DNA from: Magnolia sinica
Lineage: Eukaryota; Streptophyta; Magnoliopsida; Magnoliales; Magnoliaceae
DNA length: 64,000 nucleotides
Assembly: GCF_029962835.1 (NCBI RefSeq)
Contig: NC_080584.1
Span: 83,356,862-83,420,861, forward strand
Direction of reading: 5' to 3'
A program made the position numbers and the translations under genes. Shown here in pieces: positions 11,456 to 24,216 of the stretch (positions within the stretch are counted from its first letter, which is position 1; every line of letters starts with the position of its first letter). The notes under the pieces are model-generated. The model saw nothing but the letters and a program-made list of their open reading frames with translations. It had not been told where the DNA came from and ran no database searches.

Positions 11456-11946
11456 CACATGTTTATCTAGATAGCTGAGCTGGGTTGTCTATCTTTGTTC
11501 TACAACGTATTTAAGTCCTAGTGTAGAACATGTGTTTGATTTGTGGATCATTCATCTAGTTCTAGTTTAGGCAAGTTCCTAATTACTAGCTACATATGGA
11601 GGGGCCTACCTGATGAACAACTCAAATCGTACTCCTGCAATTGTACGTTGGCCCAACAGGCTTTTGTGCCTGGCCAACCTTGGGTCGGGCTTTGGCTGGA
11701 GTAGTAGGCCCGAGGGTTTGGTTCGGACTTAAAATTTCGGCCCGCTTCGTAATCGGACCGGGCTTCAACTTAGCCTTCTAAAAGGCTGGCCCGTTATTAT
11801 TTAAAAATTAAAATTAAAACCCCTTATTTTAAAAAATTCTCCTCCCTCTAGGAATTCAAAAATCAAAATCTCTCTTGCAAAAGCTACCTAACTGAATGTC
11901 CAGTCCTTATTACCAAAGCAGTTTGCTTAGTGGTGTGTTGATGTGG

Positions 11947-12385
11947 CAAAGTTCTGTGGGCTACCATGATGTATGTGTTCTGTCCACACCATCCATCCAT
12001 TTCACGAGATCATTTTAGAGCATAATCCTAAATATGAGGCTTATCCGAAGCTTAAGTGGACCATACCACATAAATCATTGGCAATTGAACTTTTACCGTT
12101 GAAGCCCTTTGGGGACCACAGAAGTTTTGGATCAAGCTCATATTTGTGTTTTCCCTTCATCCAAGTCTGTGTGACCTCATGAATAAGTTGGATGGCGAAT
12201 AAACATTATGGTGGGCCCTAAGAAGGTTTCAACAATAAGCATCATTGTCCAATTGCTTTTTATGGTGTGGTCCACTTGAACTTTGAACATGGCTCATTTT
12301 TTGGATCATTCCCTAAAATGATCTCACAAAATGGATGAATGGTGTGGATATACCACATACATCATGGTGGGCCCACAGAACTTTG
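11947..12385. mobile_element. MITE-1, complete copy with perfect 15 bp inverted ends
   Basis: CAAAGTTCTGTGGGC at the left is exactly inverted as GCCCACAGAACTTTG at the right. The interior follows the family order: TATGTGTTCTGTCCACACC, CATCCATTTC, TTTTAGAGCATAA, GTGGACCATACCACA, TTTTACCGTTGAA, a Gly-like centre, then the same words inverted. Absent from the homologous hAT copy at 46 kb, so it came in after the two copies separated. Confidence 0.8.
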
Positions 12386-12471
12386 TGGGAACTTTGAATG
12401 GCTTCCACTCTCATCTGCAGCAATGGCACTTTATTTTATGTGTTTCATCTCAAACTAGTTAAATAATGTAT

Positions 12472-13105
12472 ATTGTTCTAATAGTGGTGCTCCATGGGCT
12501 CCACTATAATGTATTTGTTTTATCCAAGCCGTCCATCCATTTCCGTATCATTTTAGGGCATAACCCAAAAAATGAGGCAGATCAAAATCTTAGACGGACC
12601 ACACCACCAGAAAAAGCAGTAATTCAACGCTTACCATTAAAGGCTTCCAAGGGCCACAAAAGGCTTCCAAGGGCCACAAAAACTTTGGATCAATAAGATA
12701 TTAGTGTTTTCCCTTCATCCACTTCTTTTTAACCTAATCAACAAGTTAGATGTCAAATAAACATTATAGTGGGCCCTAGGAAGTTTTCAATGGTAAGCTT
12801 TCAATCACCATTATTTTCCTGTGGTGTGGTCCACCCAAGATCAAAAGCTTTGGATCAATAAAATATTTGTGTTTTCCCTTCATCCACTTCTTTTTAATCT
12901 AATCAACAAGTTGGATGGCAAATAAACATTATAGTGAGCCTTAAGAAGCTATCAATGGTAAGAGTTCAATCACCATTATTTTCCTATGGTATGGTCCACC
13001 TGAGATTGAGATATGCATCTACCTCAATTTTGGCTTCAAGCCCAATAATGATCTAGAATAGATGGATGACATGATAAAACACATACATCACTGTGGAGCC
13101 CACAA
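12472..13105. mobile_element. MITE-1 copy with internal duplication, inside hAT copy A
   Basis: Left end GTGGTGCTCCATGGGCTCC; right end CACTGTGGAGCCCAC. The 3' half is partly duplicated (words CCCTTCATCCACTTCTTTTTAA and AACATTATAGTG occur twice). A single-length version sits at 46368-46790 in the other hAT copy. Confidence 0.7.
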
Positions 13106-13506
13106 ATCATTGCCTAGTAATAACATTGCTACTTATAATGTCCTCTAAATGACATTTCAATGACCATGAGGACAAACCTTTAGGTTCTGTCTAGAAAATG
13201 GGGTTTCTCCTTCCTTTTCACTATCACAACCATCAAGTTCTCAATGATAACCCGGCCATCGTCGGTGCCTGTGCCAACACTAACATTGTCGTTAGCATCA
13301 CCACTCTAATGATGACATTCTCTCTTCCAAGATTTAAAGGGCTCGATCATGGGTCTCCACCAACATCATCACGAATATCATCCGCATTGTCATTTATTCC
13401 AGTGAGAAGACCCTCATTGTCAACCTCCTCCTGGCCATGAAAAACATCCACCAAGCGCTCAAGTGAGCTAGGATCACCACTATCAAGGCTTGAAATTTTC
13501 AAATTT

Positions 13507-13510
<4 letters not shown>

Positions 13511-13537
<27 letters not shown>
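13511..13537 (+). repeat. (TA)n microsatellite
   Basis: Perfect TA run. In the homologous copy B, a MITE-2 sits at this position (46931-47446). Confidence 0.9.
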
Positions 13538-16500
13538 TGCGAAATTGCGAAATAATAATTATAGGAGGTTTAATTTCAGGCTTGGGCTCAAGCCAAGGCT
13601 TCTATAAACAACCCAAGTCAGGCCTTACATAACTAACCCGGGCCGGGCTCAGGCTCAGGCTGGAATATTTTGGCCCGTTACATGCCAAGCCTGGGCTCGG
13701 GCTTAGGTTGAAAAATGCAGGCCGGGCTTTGACATAGCTTGGCCCGTCGACACCCCTAACTAATACCTACAATTCAATAGTGCAGCCAAACAAATGCTGA
13801 ACTTTAACTAGGCTAGGCTATTTGGACCCCATTAAAGCAAGCCCTAGCCTAGACCAATTTGTTATTGGGCCAAAACTTTTAGGCATGAGCTAGAATGACG
13901 GGCGCAATGAAGCACGAACCTCAGCGGGCTAGTGCCTAGCTAGGACATCTTAAGTGTAACCCGAACGGGAACCATTGGTTAGCATTGGCCCATATATGGT
14001 CCGGGTTAGCACACATGTATAGATAAGGGACTTGGATGGTTGGACCATTTATAAGAGAGAGGTCCGTTATAGGTTTACTTATTTCCTTCGCCTGTATATG
14101 AGTCTCGGTCTTCACTTCAATCGATCACGTAGTGCAATCGGCATCGCATTGGTGTTCTGTAAGGATAGGTGGTTGGAAAGGAAGATTAGAATCATTTATC
14201 TATCATTATTTTCTCTTTTAAGCATGAATAATGGCTCTAACAAATTAGTGATCTAACTCATGTGTTCACGATGCTTGTGGTGCCCATGTCATAGCATTTT
14301 TTAGCACTAACACCATCAATCTGCATACTCATGGCCTCTCTATCCTAGCCCCTAACACTCTGTTCTTACTTTTGGCGCATTTCAGGAGAGAATCAAAGGA
14401 AGATCAAAGGATAAGATCAAGACCCATCTAGTCTCGAGCCGAGAGGCGAACCGGTGTTTGTTGGGGGTGATTGTCAGGGTGACTCATGGTGTTGAATTGA
14501 ATGCGGTCCGGTCGAATTGGAGTCAAGTGGAATGAATCACTGGGCAACTTTGTAACTTTTAAGTTTTAGAAAATGAGAGGCGGGACAATGAAATTGAGAT
14601 GTGACTTTGGCTAAGCCCATACTCATTTAATTCCTATCAAATGGATGGTTCAAAGTAAAATAGTGAGTTGTCCAAATTGTATAGGATAAAATTAGTATCA
14701 TATATTTTTTAGCTTTTAATTTTTTGAATAATAATCCATCCCCAACTGAGATAGTGATTTGGGTGGTCTAGATTGCCATTCAACTACGCTTTGCATATGG
14801 TTGGATTGCTCTACTATTTTGAAATAGTGATGAATTATCGTAATAGTTCGGCCCATAATAGAAATATCAACCATCACTTTCATCCATGGTAATGAAAATA
14901 AATTCTCTCCTTGCCCAAAACAAATTAGATAATGGTTTCCCACTCTTTAAAGTAATGAAATTGCCTCTCTCTCTCTAAACAAGCAACAACAGCCAAGAAA
15001 ATCACTTTCTATAAAAATGAAAATGTAGATGGATTTTTAGCACTTCTTACTAAAGGAAATAACATTGAGTGAAGAACAACCCAAAGAAAGTTAGTTTGCC
15101 CATACGAATCTATAATAAATCATGTATTTTGAGTGATGTGGGCCACCATGGTGTACATTGGAGATTATTCCCCGTGGCATTCCCTTAGGCATGATACAAG
15201 TCACTTAAGAAAGAAAAGAACCAACCAATAATCCCTACACCAGGGATTATTGGGGAAGATGGCCCCAATTCAATACAAGGGAATGGAAGAGAACCTTCCC
15301 TATACAGATACCACTTATGCATATATCCTTCATTGCATTCGTTGATATGGAAAAAAGGAAAAAAGAAAAAATAAAAAATAAAAAAAAATAAAATCCATAT
15401 ATCAATCCCAGTTAGGTGCTAGAGCTTCAAACCCATTGATGGCAAACTACTATCACGAAAATCCATGAATGCAAATCTGAAAAATAAATTGAAAAAATTA
15501 ATTATTTCCTCCTACTTAACATGTGATGATGCATCAGATAGTAGGGATGGTACAAGATTCGTGCACGATATATCAAGTAGTTCAACAGGTCAGTCCTCAC
15601 TAAGTAGGCCAAATATGTACGGTCCATAGTCCATCAAGCCACCAAAAAGACTTACGCGTGAATGCGTCCGAAGAAAATTTTGAAAAAAAGAAGGAAAGAA
15701 AAACAATAGTGGAGATTTGATTTCTATAGAAAATACATTTCTCCCTTTTTCACTTTTTTTTTTTTTTTTATTTCCTTTCAATTTCAATGAATTGAAATAA
15801 ACCTTAACGGAAAAATAATAAAAAAATAAAAAGAAAATTAGAAAGAGGATAAAGCAAAAGGGAAGGCTAACCATGTAAGTAATCTTTAGTTCGATTGATA
15901 GGATGGTGTCCATTAATGGTTTAGTTGCTAGGAATTTTCCTTTGGAGAGAACGTCATATCTAATAAAAGCTTAAAAAACCTAACAAAGACCTGCACCTCT
16001 ATTAGAGTTCATATGTAGCCAAGAGCCTAGAGTCAAAAATACAATTTTACAACTATAATGTACACTTTCAGAAGAATTAATTCTATGTGCTAGAGATTGG
16101 CCCACCTCAAAGTGAGAAATAATGATACAAAAACTCATCTTTCCCACCCATGAATTACATGTGCAGCTTAAGGAAACAATGTTAAGGGAGGTAATACATG
16201 GAGATCACATGGCGCAAAAATCAGCATTAAGCGAGCTTCGCTAGCTAATTCAGTCTGTATCAAGGCCAAATTGATCTCCACCATTGATCATTGAGCAACC
16301 CATGATAATGACACTTGGAGGCCTATATTTCAGCCATCGTGCTAGGAGGAAACCCACTCATATCACATGAGCACTTAATCCCATGATCTTAGTATTGAAA
16401 CAGAATCTATCCATCATTGGCACCGAGCCATAGAGTCGGATCCAATTCATTTATGTATGAATAGTGGGCCGTGAGTCCTATCTGAGAGACCCACTCAACA

Positions 16501-16710
16501 TAGTTTAATTCATTAGAGAGGTTTTAATCAAGTTTTTAATTATTTACATAAAATTCAAGTTTTCTTAAAATTTATATATATAACATATCTTTCAGCTCAC
16601 TTTTTAAGCCTAAATCAATATCATAACAATATGAAACAATTACTTATTAAATTTATTATCTTTCTAACGAGCTTAAGATCATACAATTTCAATAATATCA
16701 AGTCACTTGC

Positions 16711-17600
16711 AAATGTGTCTCTAGCAGTTAAACCAAGACATCCACAAAAGTGAGAACATGGGACGTGTGAGATCCAAGTCATTCATTACATATGAGCCCT
16801 ACTGTTCATGTGCCTAGCTAGCATGCTCATCAAGTGTAACTCCACGTAAGGTTTAGAAGAGAAATCTTCCATTTATTTCCATATGATAGACCTCTTGCAA
16901 GATTGATTGTTGCCATAAATCCTGGTGAAGCAAATCTGGCCATCAAAACTATTGGATTAATGAATGTTACAGTGGATCATCTAGTCAGTAATATTCAGCA
17001 CTCTAACTGAAGAATTGGGGCCCCAAGCAAGGATGCATCCTAGCTTTTGAGCATGCATTTACATAAGAAGATCCCAGTGGCTGATCTTTGGGCCTTTTCT
17101 TCATCTTTGAAAAAATAAAAATGCTTAATGTGGCCCCTTGTGTTTCTCTCCTTAACTCTCTGTAGGCCACAAATTAAAAAGTTAAGATTGTCCTATTGAG
17201 CAGAGCGGTGACCTGTCATTACTCAAATCCACAATAGATGTTGCATGTCTAATAATTTCTCACAAAGGAAACCCAAATAATAAGATAAGTGGTACCATTA
17301 AATGCCTGGTGGGATGACGTTTGTACCTTCAATGTCATAGGAAGGCAGGCAGCAAATGATTACTGACCAAAATGGGCCTAACCCAGAGACAATCAACGAG
17401 CAAGAAGCCGAAAATACAAGCCCTAAATGGGTAGGTGGCATGAATTAAGACCAAGATGAGTAGAGATTGATTCCAAGGGGGCAAGTACAACCATAGCCCC
17501 CTTGTGGTTGGCTGCAACGACATGCACTTTGACCTATTGGAAAGCAGCAATGACAGATTCTGGAAGAAGCGTACATTCCATGGTGGTCGGGTTACAAACA
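16711..17600. other. Unassigned intergenic sequence
   Basis: No repeat ends or coding motifs recognised. The minus frame 17335-17613 shows no known family. A small piece of MITE-2 right end and a (CA)n run follow at 17600-17710, and a partial MITE-1 at 17780-17970. Confidence 0.4.
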
Positions 17601-18361
17601 CAGTATATGACATCTGAACCCATCAAATGCACCATGTTGATGTTGGACACACATCATGGTGGGGCCCCACACAGCTCGACCTTGGCGCGCACACACACAC
17701 ACATATATAAAGAGAAACACTAGCTATGCACTGGTTTGCACGTCATTACTTGCAAACTTTTAGATTAGGTCTTACAGATGATGGAAATAAACAAATATCA
17801 GTTTGATCCAAAAATTTGGTAGCCCCAAGAAGTTTTTAATGGTGAGAGTTCAATCAACACTGTGTGGCTCACTTGAGATTTTGATCTAACTCAGTTTTGG
17901 GTTCATACCTTAAAATTATTTTTAAAAATGTATAGACGGCGTGGATTTATCATTAACATTTTGGTGGGACTCACCAAGCATCCCAGCGGAAAAATTTCAT
18001 GTGAAAAGGCTTCCACCGTATCCTTCAAAGAGTTAAGAATAGAGTGAAGAGGTATGCTAGAAAACGAAACTCGCTCTTTCAAACTCGCGCATAAGAGCGC
18101 CTTCATCCAGACCGTTTGCCTTATCCGATGGTTGATAGCAAAGTTTGTACGTAACTAGGTACGAACATGTGTAGCTGAGCATTTTTTCAAACACACACAC
18201 ACAAGGTGGCTTCCCTTGTAGGTTTGTTATGTTGAGGTGTAGGATAGGCACAAGATCTTTTTTGTCTTATCCAGCGCCTAAAGGATGTAAATTTCTCAAT
18301 AAAGAAAGTACCGTGGTAATATGCATTGCATATTGTCCCACATTACGTATGCCCTCACTGG

Positions 18362-18498
18362 GTTTTTTTTTGGGTTAGCTTGTTAGTGCACACCCACTAT
18401 CCGTACATACTCCACTGATAGCCACCCCCATTACGGAATGGATCTCAAGGCCTCAAGTGTTGAAACGAGGTGTCTCCACTAAGTCTACCAGTTAAGCT
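18362..18498 (-). mobile_element. tRNA-derived SINE (family 1), minus strand
   Basis: Reads in reverse as the same tRNA-like head as the SINE at 47944-48099: an A box within the complement of CTACCAGTTAAGCTAC, the complement of GTGTTGAAACGAGGTGTC, and a T-rich left side corresponding to the A-rich tail. The right side abuts a TA microsatellite, so the target duplication cannot be read. Confidence 0.65.
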
Positions 18499-18504
18499 AC
18501 ATGG

Positions 18505-18508
<4 letters not shown>

Positions 18509-18581
<73 letters not shown>
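18509..18581 (+). repeat. (TA)n microsatellite, about 70 bp
   Basis: Long perfect TA repeat beside the SINE. Confidence 0.95.
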
Positions 18582-18586
<5 letters not shown>

Positions 18587-18871
18587 GGAAGAGGAAAAAT
18601 AAATGTGACCAAAGCATCAGTGAGTCACATCAAGAGGAGATGCCCATGTTTAATTTGTAATGGGCCTGGCCAGAGGGTTAAACTGGCCTCCATGAAGATG
18701 TTTCAATAGGTATGGATTGCATTTGTGTGTACACAACATGGTTTGACTGCTCTCAGCACTGTGGCCCACCTGAGGAAAGGACCGTTATCATTTTTTGGCC
18801 CCTGGCCAAAAAGAGGGGGCCTGAGGTGGGAGGGGACGCCGTGCATAATTATGGCGGGAACCTTACGAGTG

Positions 18872-18876
<5 letters not shown>

Positions 18877-18918
<42 letters not shown>
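18877..18918 (+). repeat. (TA)n microsatellite at the left edge of the MITE-2 array
   Basis: Perfect TA run directly before the first MITE-2 unit. Confidence 0.95.
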
Positions 18919-18922
<4 letters not shown>

Positions 18923-20606
18923 TCTATGCAGTCGAGCTCATGGGAACTTCCCATGAGGTCGAGTTGTGTAGGCCCCACTTAGATGCGTGTCGAACATCAA
19001 CACCGTGCATTTGATGGGTCCCCTTTAAATTATGAGATATCCCAAAAATCAGCCGTATACAAAACTCAGGTGGGCCATACCATCTAAAATCATGTGAAGA
19101 CATGCCTAAAACATATAAAAGAACTTGTTCGGGCCCACCTGAAATTTGGATGCATTTGAAACTTGGTCTGACCTCTCATCCAAGTGGGACACACATAATG
19201 GATGGGCTGGATTTGTGAACCACATCTTGGTGGGCCCAACAAATGATTATGAATGTTTTAATGGAGGGTAACCCCTCTCAACTTTTGTATGTGGTGTGGC
19301 TCATACAAGTCACAGATTGACTTGATTTTTTAGCCCTAAGCCCACCATGGAATGGTGCATCTGACTAATGGGGTAGATGCTTGACACGCATCCAGGTGGG
19401 GCCCACACAGTTGAGCTCATGGGAACTTCCCATGAGGTCGAGCTGTGTGGGCCTCACCTGGATGCATGTCGAACATCAACACCGTGCATTTGATGGGTCC
19501 ACTTTAAATTATGAGATATCTCAAAAATCAGCCGTATACAGAACTCAAGTGGGTCATTCCATCTAAAATCATATGAAGACATGCCTAAAACATATAAAAG
19601 AACTTGGTGGGGCCCACCTGAAATTTGGATGCGTCTGAAACTTAGTCTGACCCCTCATCCAAGTGGGACACACATAATGGATGGGCTGAATTTGTGAACC
19701 ACATCTCGGTGGGCCCAACAAATGATTATGAATGTTTTATGGAGGGTAACCCCTCTCAACTTTTGTATGTGCACATTGACTTATTTTTAAGCCCTAGGCC
19801 CACCATGGAATGGTGCATCTGATTGATGGGGTAGATGTTTGACACACATCTAGGTGGGGCCCACACAGCTTGAGCTCATGGGAACTTCCCATGAGGTCAA
19901 GCTATGTGGGCCCCGCCTGGATGCGTGTCGAACATCAACACCGTGCATTTGATGGGTCCCCTTTAAATTATGAGATATCCCAAACATGAGCTGTATACGG
20001 AACTCAGGTGGGCCATACCATCTAAAATCATGTGAAGACATGCCTGAAATATATAAAAGAACTTGGTGGGGCCCACCCGAAATTTGGATGCGTCTTAAAC
20101 TTGGTCTGACCCCTCATCCAAGTGGGACACACATAATGAATAGGCTGGATTTGTGAACCACATCTCGGTGGGCCCAACAAATGATTATGAATGTTTTAAT
20201 GGAGGGTAACCCCTCTCAACTTTTGTATGTGGTGAGGCCCAAACAAGTCACAGATTGACTTGATTTTTAAGCCCTAGGCCCACCATGGAATGGTGCATCT
20301 GACTGATGGGGTAGATGTTTGACATGCATCTAGGTGGGGCCCACACAGCTTGAGCTCATGGGAAGTTCAAGTTCTATGTGGTCGAGCTCATGGGAACTTC
20401 CCATGAGGTCGAGCTGTGTAGGCCCCACTTGGATGTGTGTCGAACATCAACACCGTGCATTTGATGGGTCCCCTTTAAATTATGAGATATCCCAAAAATC
20501 AGCCATAAACGGAACTCAGGTGGGCCATACCATCTAAAATCATGTGAAGACATGTCTAAAACATATAAAAGAACTTAGTGGGGCCCACTTGAAATTTGGA
20601 TGCGTC
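18919..20606 (+). repeat. MITE-2 head-to-tail tandem array, three units and a half unit
   Basis: The hairpin GGGAACTTCCCATGAGGTC with its preceding GAGCTCAT recurs at about 18934, 19413, 19872 and 20384, so the units are about 480, 459 and 500 bp long. Each unit runs from the AACATCAACACCGTGCATTT block, through CATACCATCTAAAATCATG, to GATTGACTTGATTTTTAAGC and GGGGTAGATGTTTGACA. Neighbouring units share one hairpin instead of having two complete ends each. The first and the last units start with the fuller end TTCTATG-GTCGAGC. The last unit breaks off after GGATGCGTCTAAAA. Confidence 0.85.
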
Positions 20607-20785
20607 TAAAATGGTTGGGAGTGAATTTGACTACATTTTCCCAATATCTGAATAACGAATATACACAGAAGTTGGTGTTGCCATATCTTTACAATCACTG
20701 CTCAGGTGTTTGGCATTTCTCTAATAACAAATCTATTTGTGTAAGCAGTTTAGATGATGAATTATGGCAAACTTTCAAGGGATAA
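20600..20785 (+). other. Unrecognised 61-codon frame between MITE-2 copies
   Basis: Contains NLTTFSQYLNNEYTQKLVLP and ends SSLDDELWQTFKG. The amino acid mix looks more coding-like than that of its neighbours, and the stretch 20608-20970 is non-repetitive. No family recognised; it could be an exon fragment captured between repeats, or chance. Confidence 0.2.
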
Positions 20786-20971
20786 ACGCGAAAAACTAAA
20801 ATTACAAGCATGTGAAAATCATATAAAAGCAAAGACATCAGCATAAATGGAAAATTTTGAGGTATTTCCATACCAAACTAGGCCGTCTTTCCCATGTTGG
20901 TTCTGTAAGGCTCTTTTTATTTATGGAACTTCAGAACTTCCTATACGGTAGGCATCAACAATTTTAATACA

Positions 20972-21520
20972 GGGAAAAGGCACTATGCGCTCGAGCTGAT
21001 GGGACCGTCCCATGAGGTCAAGCTATGGGAACCACCGTGATGCGTTTCGAACATCTACCCCATCAGTCAGATACACCATTCCATCGTGGGCCTAGGTCTC
21101 AAAAATCAAGTCAATCCGTGACTTTTGTGGGCCACACCACATACAGAAGTGGGGAGGGGTCGTGCACCATTAAAACATTCATAATCATTTTTTGGGCCCA
21201 CCGAGATGTGGTTTGCAAATCCAGCCCATCCATTATGTGTGTCCCACTTGGATGGGGGTTCAGACCAAGTTTCAGCAACATTCAAAACTCAGGTGGGGCC
21301 CACCAAGTGCTTTTATATGTTTTTGGCATGTCTTCACATGATTTTAGATGGTATGGCCCACCTGAGTTCCGTATACGGCTGATTTTTGGGATATCCTATA
21401 ATTTAGAGGGGACCCATCAAATGCACGGTGTTGATGGTCGACACGCATCACGGTGGGGCCCACACAGCTCGACCTCACGGGAGCTTATCGTGAGGTCACG
21501 AGCGCATAGTACCTTTTCCC
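20972..21520 (-). mobile_element. MITE-2, complete copy, inverted relative to the array
   Basis: Terminal inverted repeats GGGAAAAGGCACTATGCGCT and AGCGCATAGTACCTTTTCCC mark exact ends, 549 bp apart. The interior is the reverse complement of the array unit at 18919-20606. A (TA)n run follows immediately at 21522-21549. Confidence 0.85.
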
Positions 21521-21521
21521 T

Positions 21522-21549
21522 TATATATATATATATATATATATATATT
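21522..21549 (+). repeat. (TA)n microsatellite flanking MITE-2
   Basis: Perfect TA run directly after the right end of the MITE-2. Confidence 0.9.
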
Positions 21550-22140
21550 AGGAATTGATTGTTCCCTTAATGCTTTGGTCTAAGAATCCTAAAAAAAAAA
21601 TAAAAAATGAATGACTTTCAGGCTCTGTTTGGATGGTGGAAAAAGAAAAGAGAAGAAAAAAAAATCCAATAGTTTTCCCCATGCCTCTCCAGATAAGTTG
21701 ATCTCCTATTACATTCTGATGCCAAATATATAAGTAATGTGAAGATATTTTATATGAGAAATGAAAAGGAAAAAACATATCCAGAGAGAAATGGAGAGAT
21801 AGAGCACAAATCAGGCATGAAAATTTAAATAGGTTATATGAAAGAATACTATTTATCTAACATTGAACTGTCCAAAATGAGATAATTTGAGCGATTTTCA
21901 TACCTTAAAAAACATACCATATCTATGTTTGGCCACATAAAAGTTCTTAAATGGTCAACTAATTATCTAACTCACGATAATAAGCTAAGCAAAAAGTAAT
22001 GTAATCCATACATATTATGCTAACTATCTAATGAACAATAATAAACTAAGCAAAAAAGCATTGTAATCCATACATATTAAGCTAATTATCTAATGCACAA
22101 TAATAAGCTAAGCAATAAGCCATGTGATTAGGTTTAGCCA
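21550..22140. other. Unassigned AT-rich sequence
   Basis: No gene seen. A Harbinger-like word GGCTCTGTTTGGATGG occurs near 21620, but I found no matching opposite end. Two diverged direct repeats near 21960-22115 share AATAAGCTAAGCAA and GTAATCCATACATATTA. Confidence 0.4.
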
Positions 22141-22149
22141 TTTAATTCT

Positions 22150-22268
22150 TAGGGATTAGGGATTAGGGTTTAAGGTTAGGGTTTAGGGGTTTAAGGATTA
22201 GGGTTTAAGCCTTTAGGGTTTAGGGATTAGGTTTAGGGTTTAAGTTTTAAGGTTTAGGGTTTAGGGAT
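22150..22268 (+). repeat. Degenerate telomere-like repeat (TTTAGGG variants)
   Basis: About 120 bases of GGGTTTAGGG, GGATTAGGG and GGTTTAAGG variants, the plant telomeric motif in interrupted form. It is interstitial, with ordinary repeat-rich DNA on both sides. Confidence 0.8.
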
Positions 22269-22282
22269 TTGCAGTGAAGGTA

Positions 22283-22466
22283 GTGAACACATGACAATCT
22301 CAACCTTTAATACATGATAACCTTGATCCTTAAAACAAGACAACCTTGACCCAAACAATCTTGAGCCGTAACATATGACAACCTTGAGCCTTAACATTTG
22401 ACAATCTCGACCTTGATAACCTCGACCCTCAACACATGACAACCTCGACCTTGGCCCTTAACACTA
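22283..22466 (+). repeat. Short minisatellite, unit about 20-27 bp
   Basis: Repeats of ACATGACAACCTCGACC and variants such as AACATATGACAACCTTGAGC, seven or so copies, immediately after the telomere-like tract. Confidence 0.75.
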
Positions 22467-22479
22467 TAAGGATATCGTC

Positions 22480-23280
22480 TTTGGTGTCCACCATCGCACA
22501 TGTGTAGAATCTACTCCATCCATTAACTTTATAATTTCATGAAAGGCTATAGTTGGAAGCATGATCAACATCCGTCAGGCACATTGACCGCATCACTAGA
22601 AAATTGTTCATATCAAATGAACACCATTATAAGTTATTAAGTTTTGTGGGCCACAAATATCACGTTAGCAAGTAGTTAGTATCTTTCCATATAAGTAAAT
22701 GACTACAAAGAAAATGAATGGATTTGATATATATTTCATAAGCCCAATAACAACTTCCATTCATGTCACTTTCTCAGGATGGAATACTACGTAACTTATT
22801 TTTCACTTAAAAACCGTACAACTACTGATCTATGAACAAGGGCAATTTGGTCTAAAAAACTGTTCAAAACTTGTCAAATGACTACCTTCAAAATATTTGA
22901 AATTTTCCTTCGATTTCAAGAATTTAACCATAACACAATGCTAGTACGGTTAAAATCCCTATGCCTGAAATACAAACCAGTACAACCCTATCTGTCCCTT
23001 CTCTACTCTCTAAAGTTCAAATAAAACTTGAGAGTAGGGAATATTAGAAAATGACTTCCTTTAACAAGTATCTCCCAAACACCTAATAATCCAACTAATC
23101 TCCAATTGTCAACATTAGCTCAACATTAGCATTCCCTTGCATCTCAGCATGGAAAACTCAAGTTCAGGCTAGACTAATGGCTTATTTGGCATCTCTACTC
23201 TAATTTAACAAGAACTTTTCAAATGAGAGCTACTCTAATAAACTCTTTTTGCTTTCGCTCTTGTTTTAAATAAGCTCATC
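22480..23280. other. Unassigned intergenic sequence
   Basis: No coding motif, tandem repeat or element end recognised. Confidence 0.35.
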
Positions 23281-23283
23281 AGC

Positions 23284-24135
<852 letters not shown>

Positions 24136-24216
24136 CCACAATGTTTCGAAGGGAGATTATATAGTGGACCTAAAGAACTGCAATAGGGTAGGGCCATCTA
24201 CCTTCGATACGCATAT

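Larger units (their letters stand above)
11682..13758. mobile_element. hAT-like non-autonomous element, left-truncated copy
   Basis: Shares its subterminal sequence (CCTTGGGTCGGGCTT, and the right end GTCGACACCCCTA) with the complete copy at 46084-47695. The right end is followed by ACTAATAC, the same target sequence as in the complete copy bar one base. The left terminus is missing: homology starts at CCTTGGGTCGGGC. It holds MITE-1 insertions at 11947-12385 and 12472-13105 and a TA microsatellite at 13511-13537. Confidence 0.7.
11682..16710 (+). repeat. Segmental duplication, copy A
   Basis: Matches 46121-51415 in the same orientation along its whole length, starting inside the hAT element and continuing through about 3 kb of otherwise unassigned sequence, to AAGATCATACAATTTCAA near 16680-16700. 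Differences are mainly MITE, SINE and microsatellite insertions. No gene was recognised within it; the frames at 14032-14256 and 15590-15913 have no family motif. Confidence 0.85.

Noticed and set aside
18482-18709. Open frame with a long Tyr-Ile repeat
   Set aside because: It is only the translation of the TA microsatellite; the same holds for similar frames near 18900, 23400, 47460, 49400 and 50050.
21615-21790. A Harbinger-like MITE starting GGCTCTGTTTGGATGG
   Set aside because: No matching inverted end or 3 bp duplication could be found downstream.
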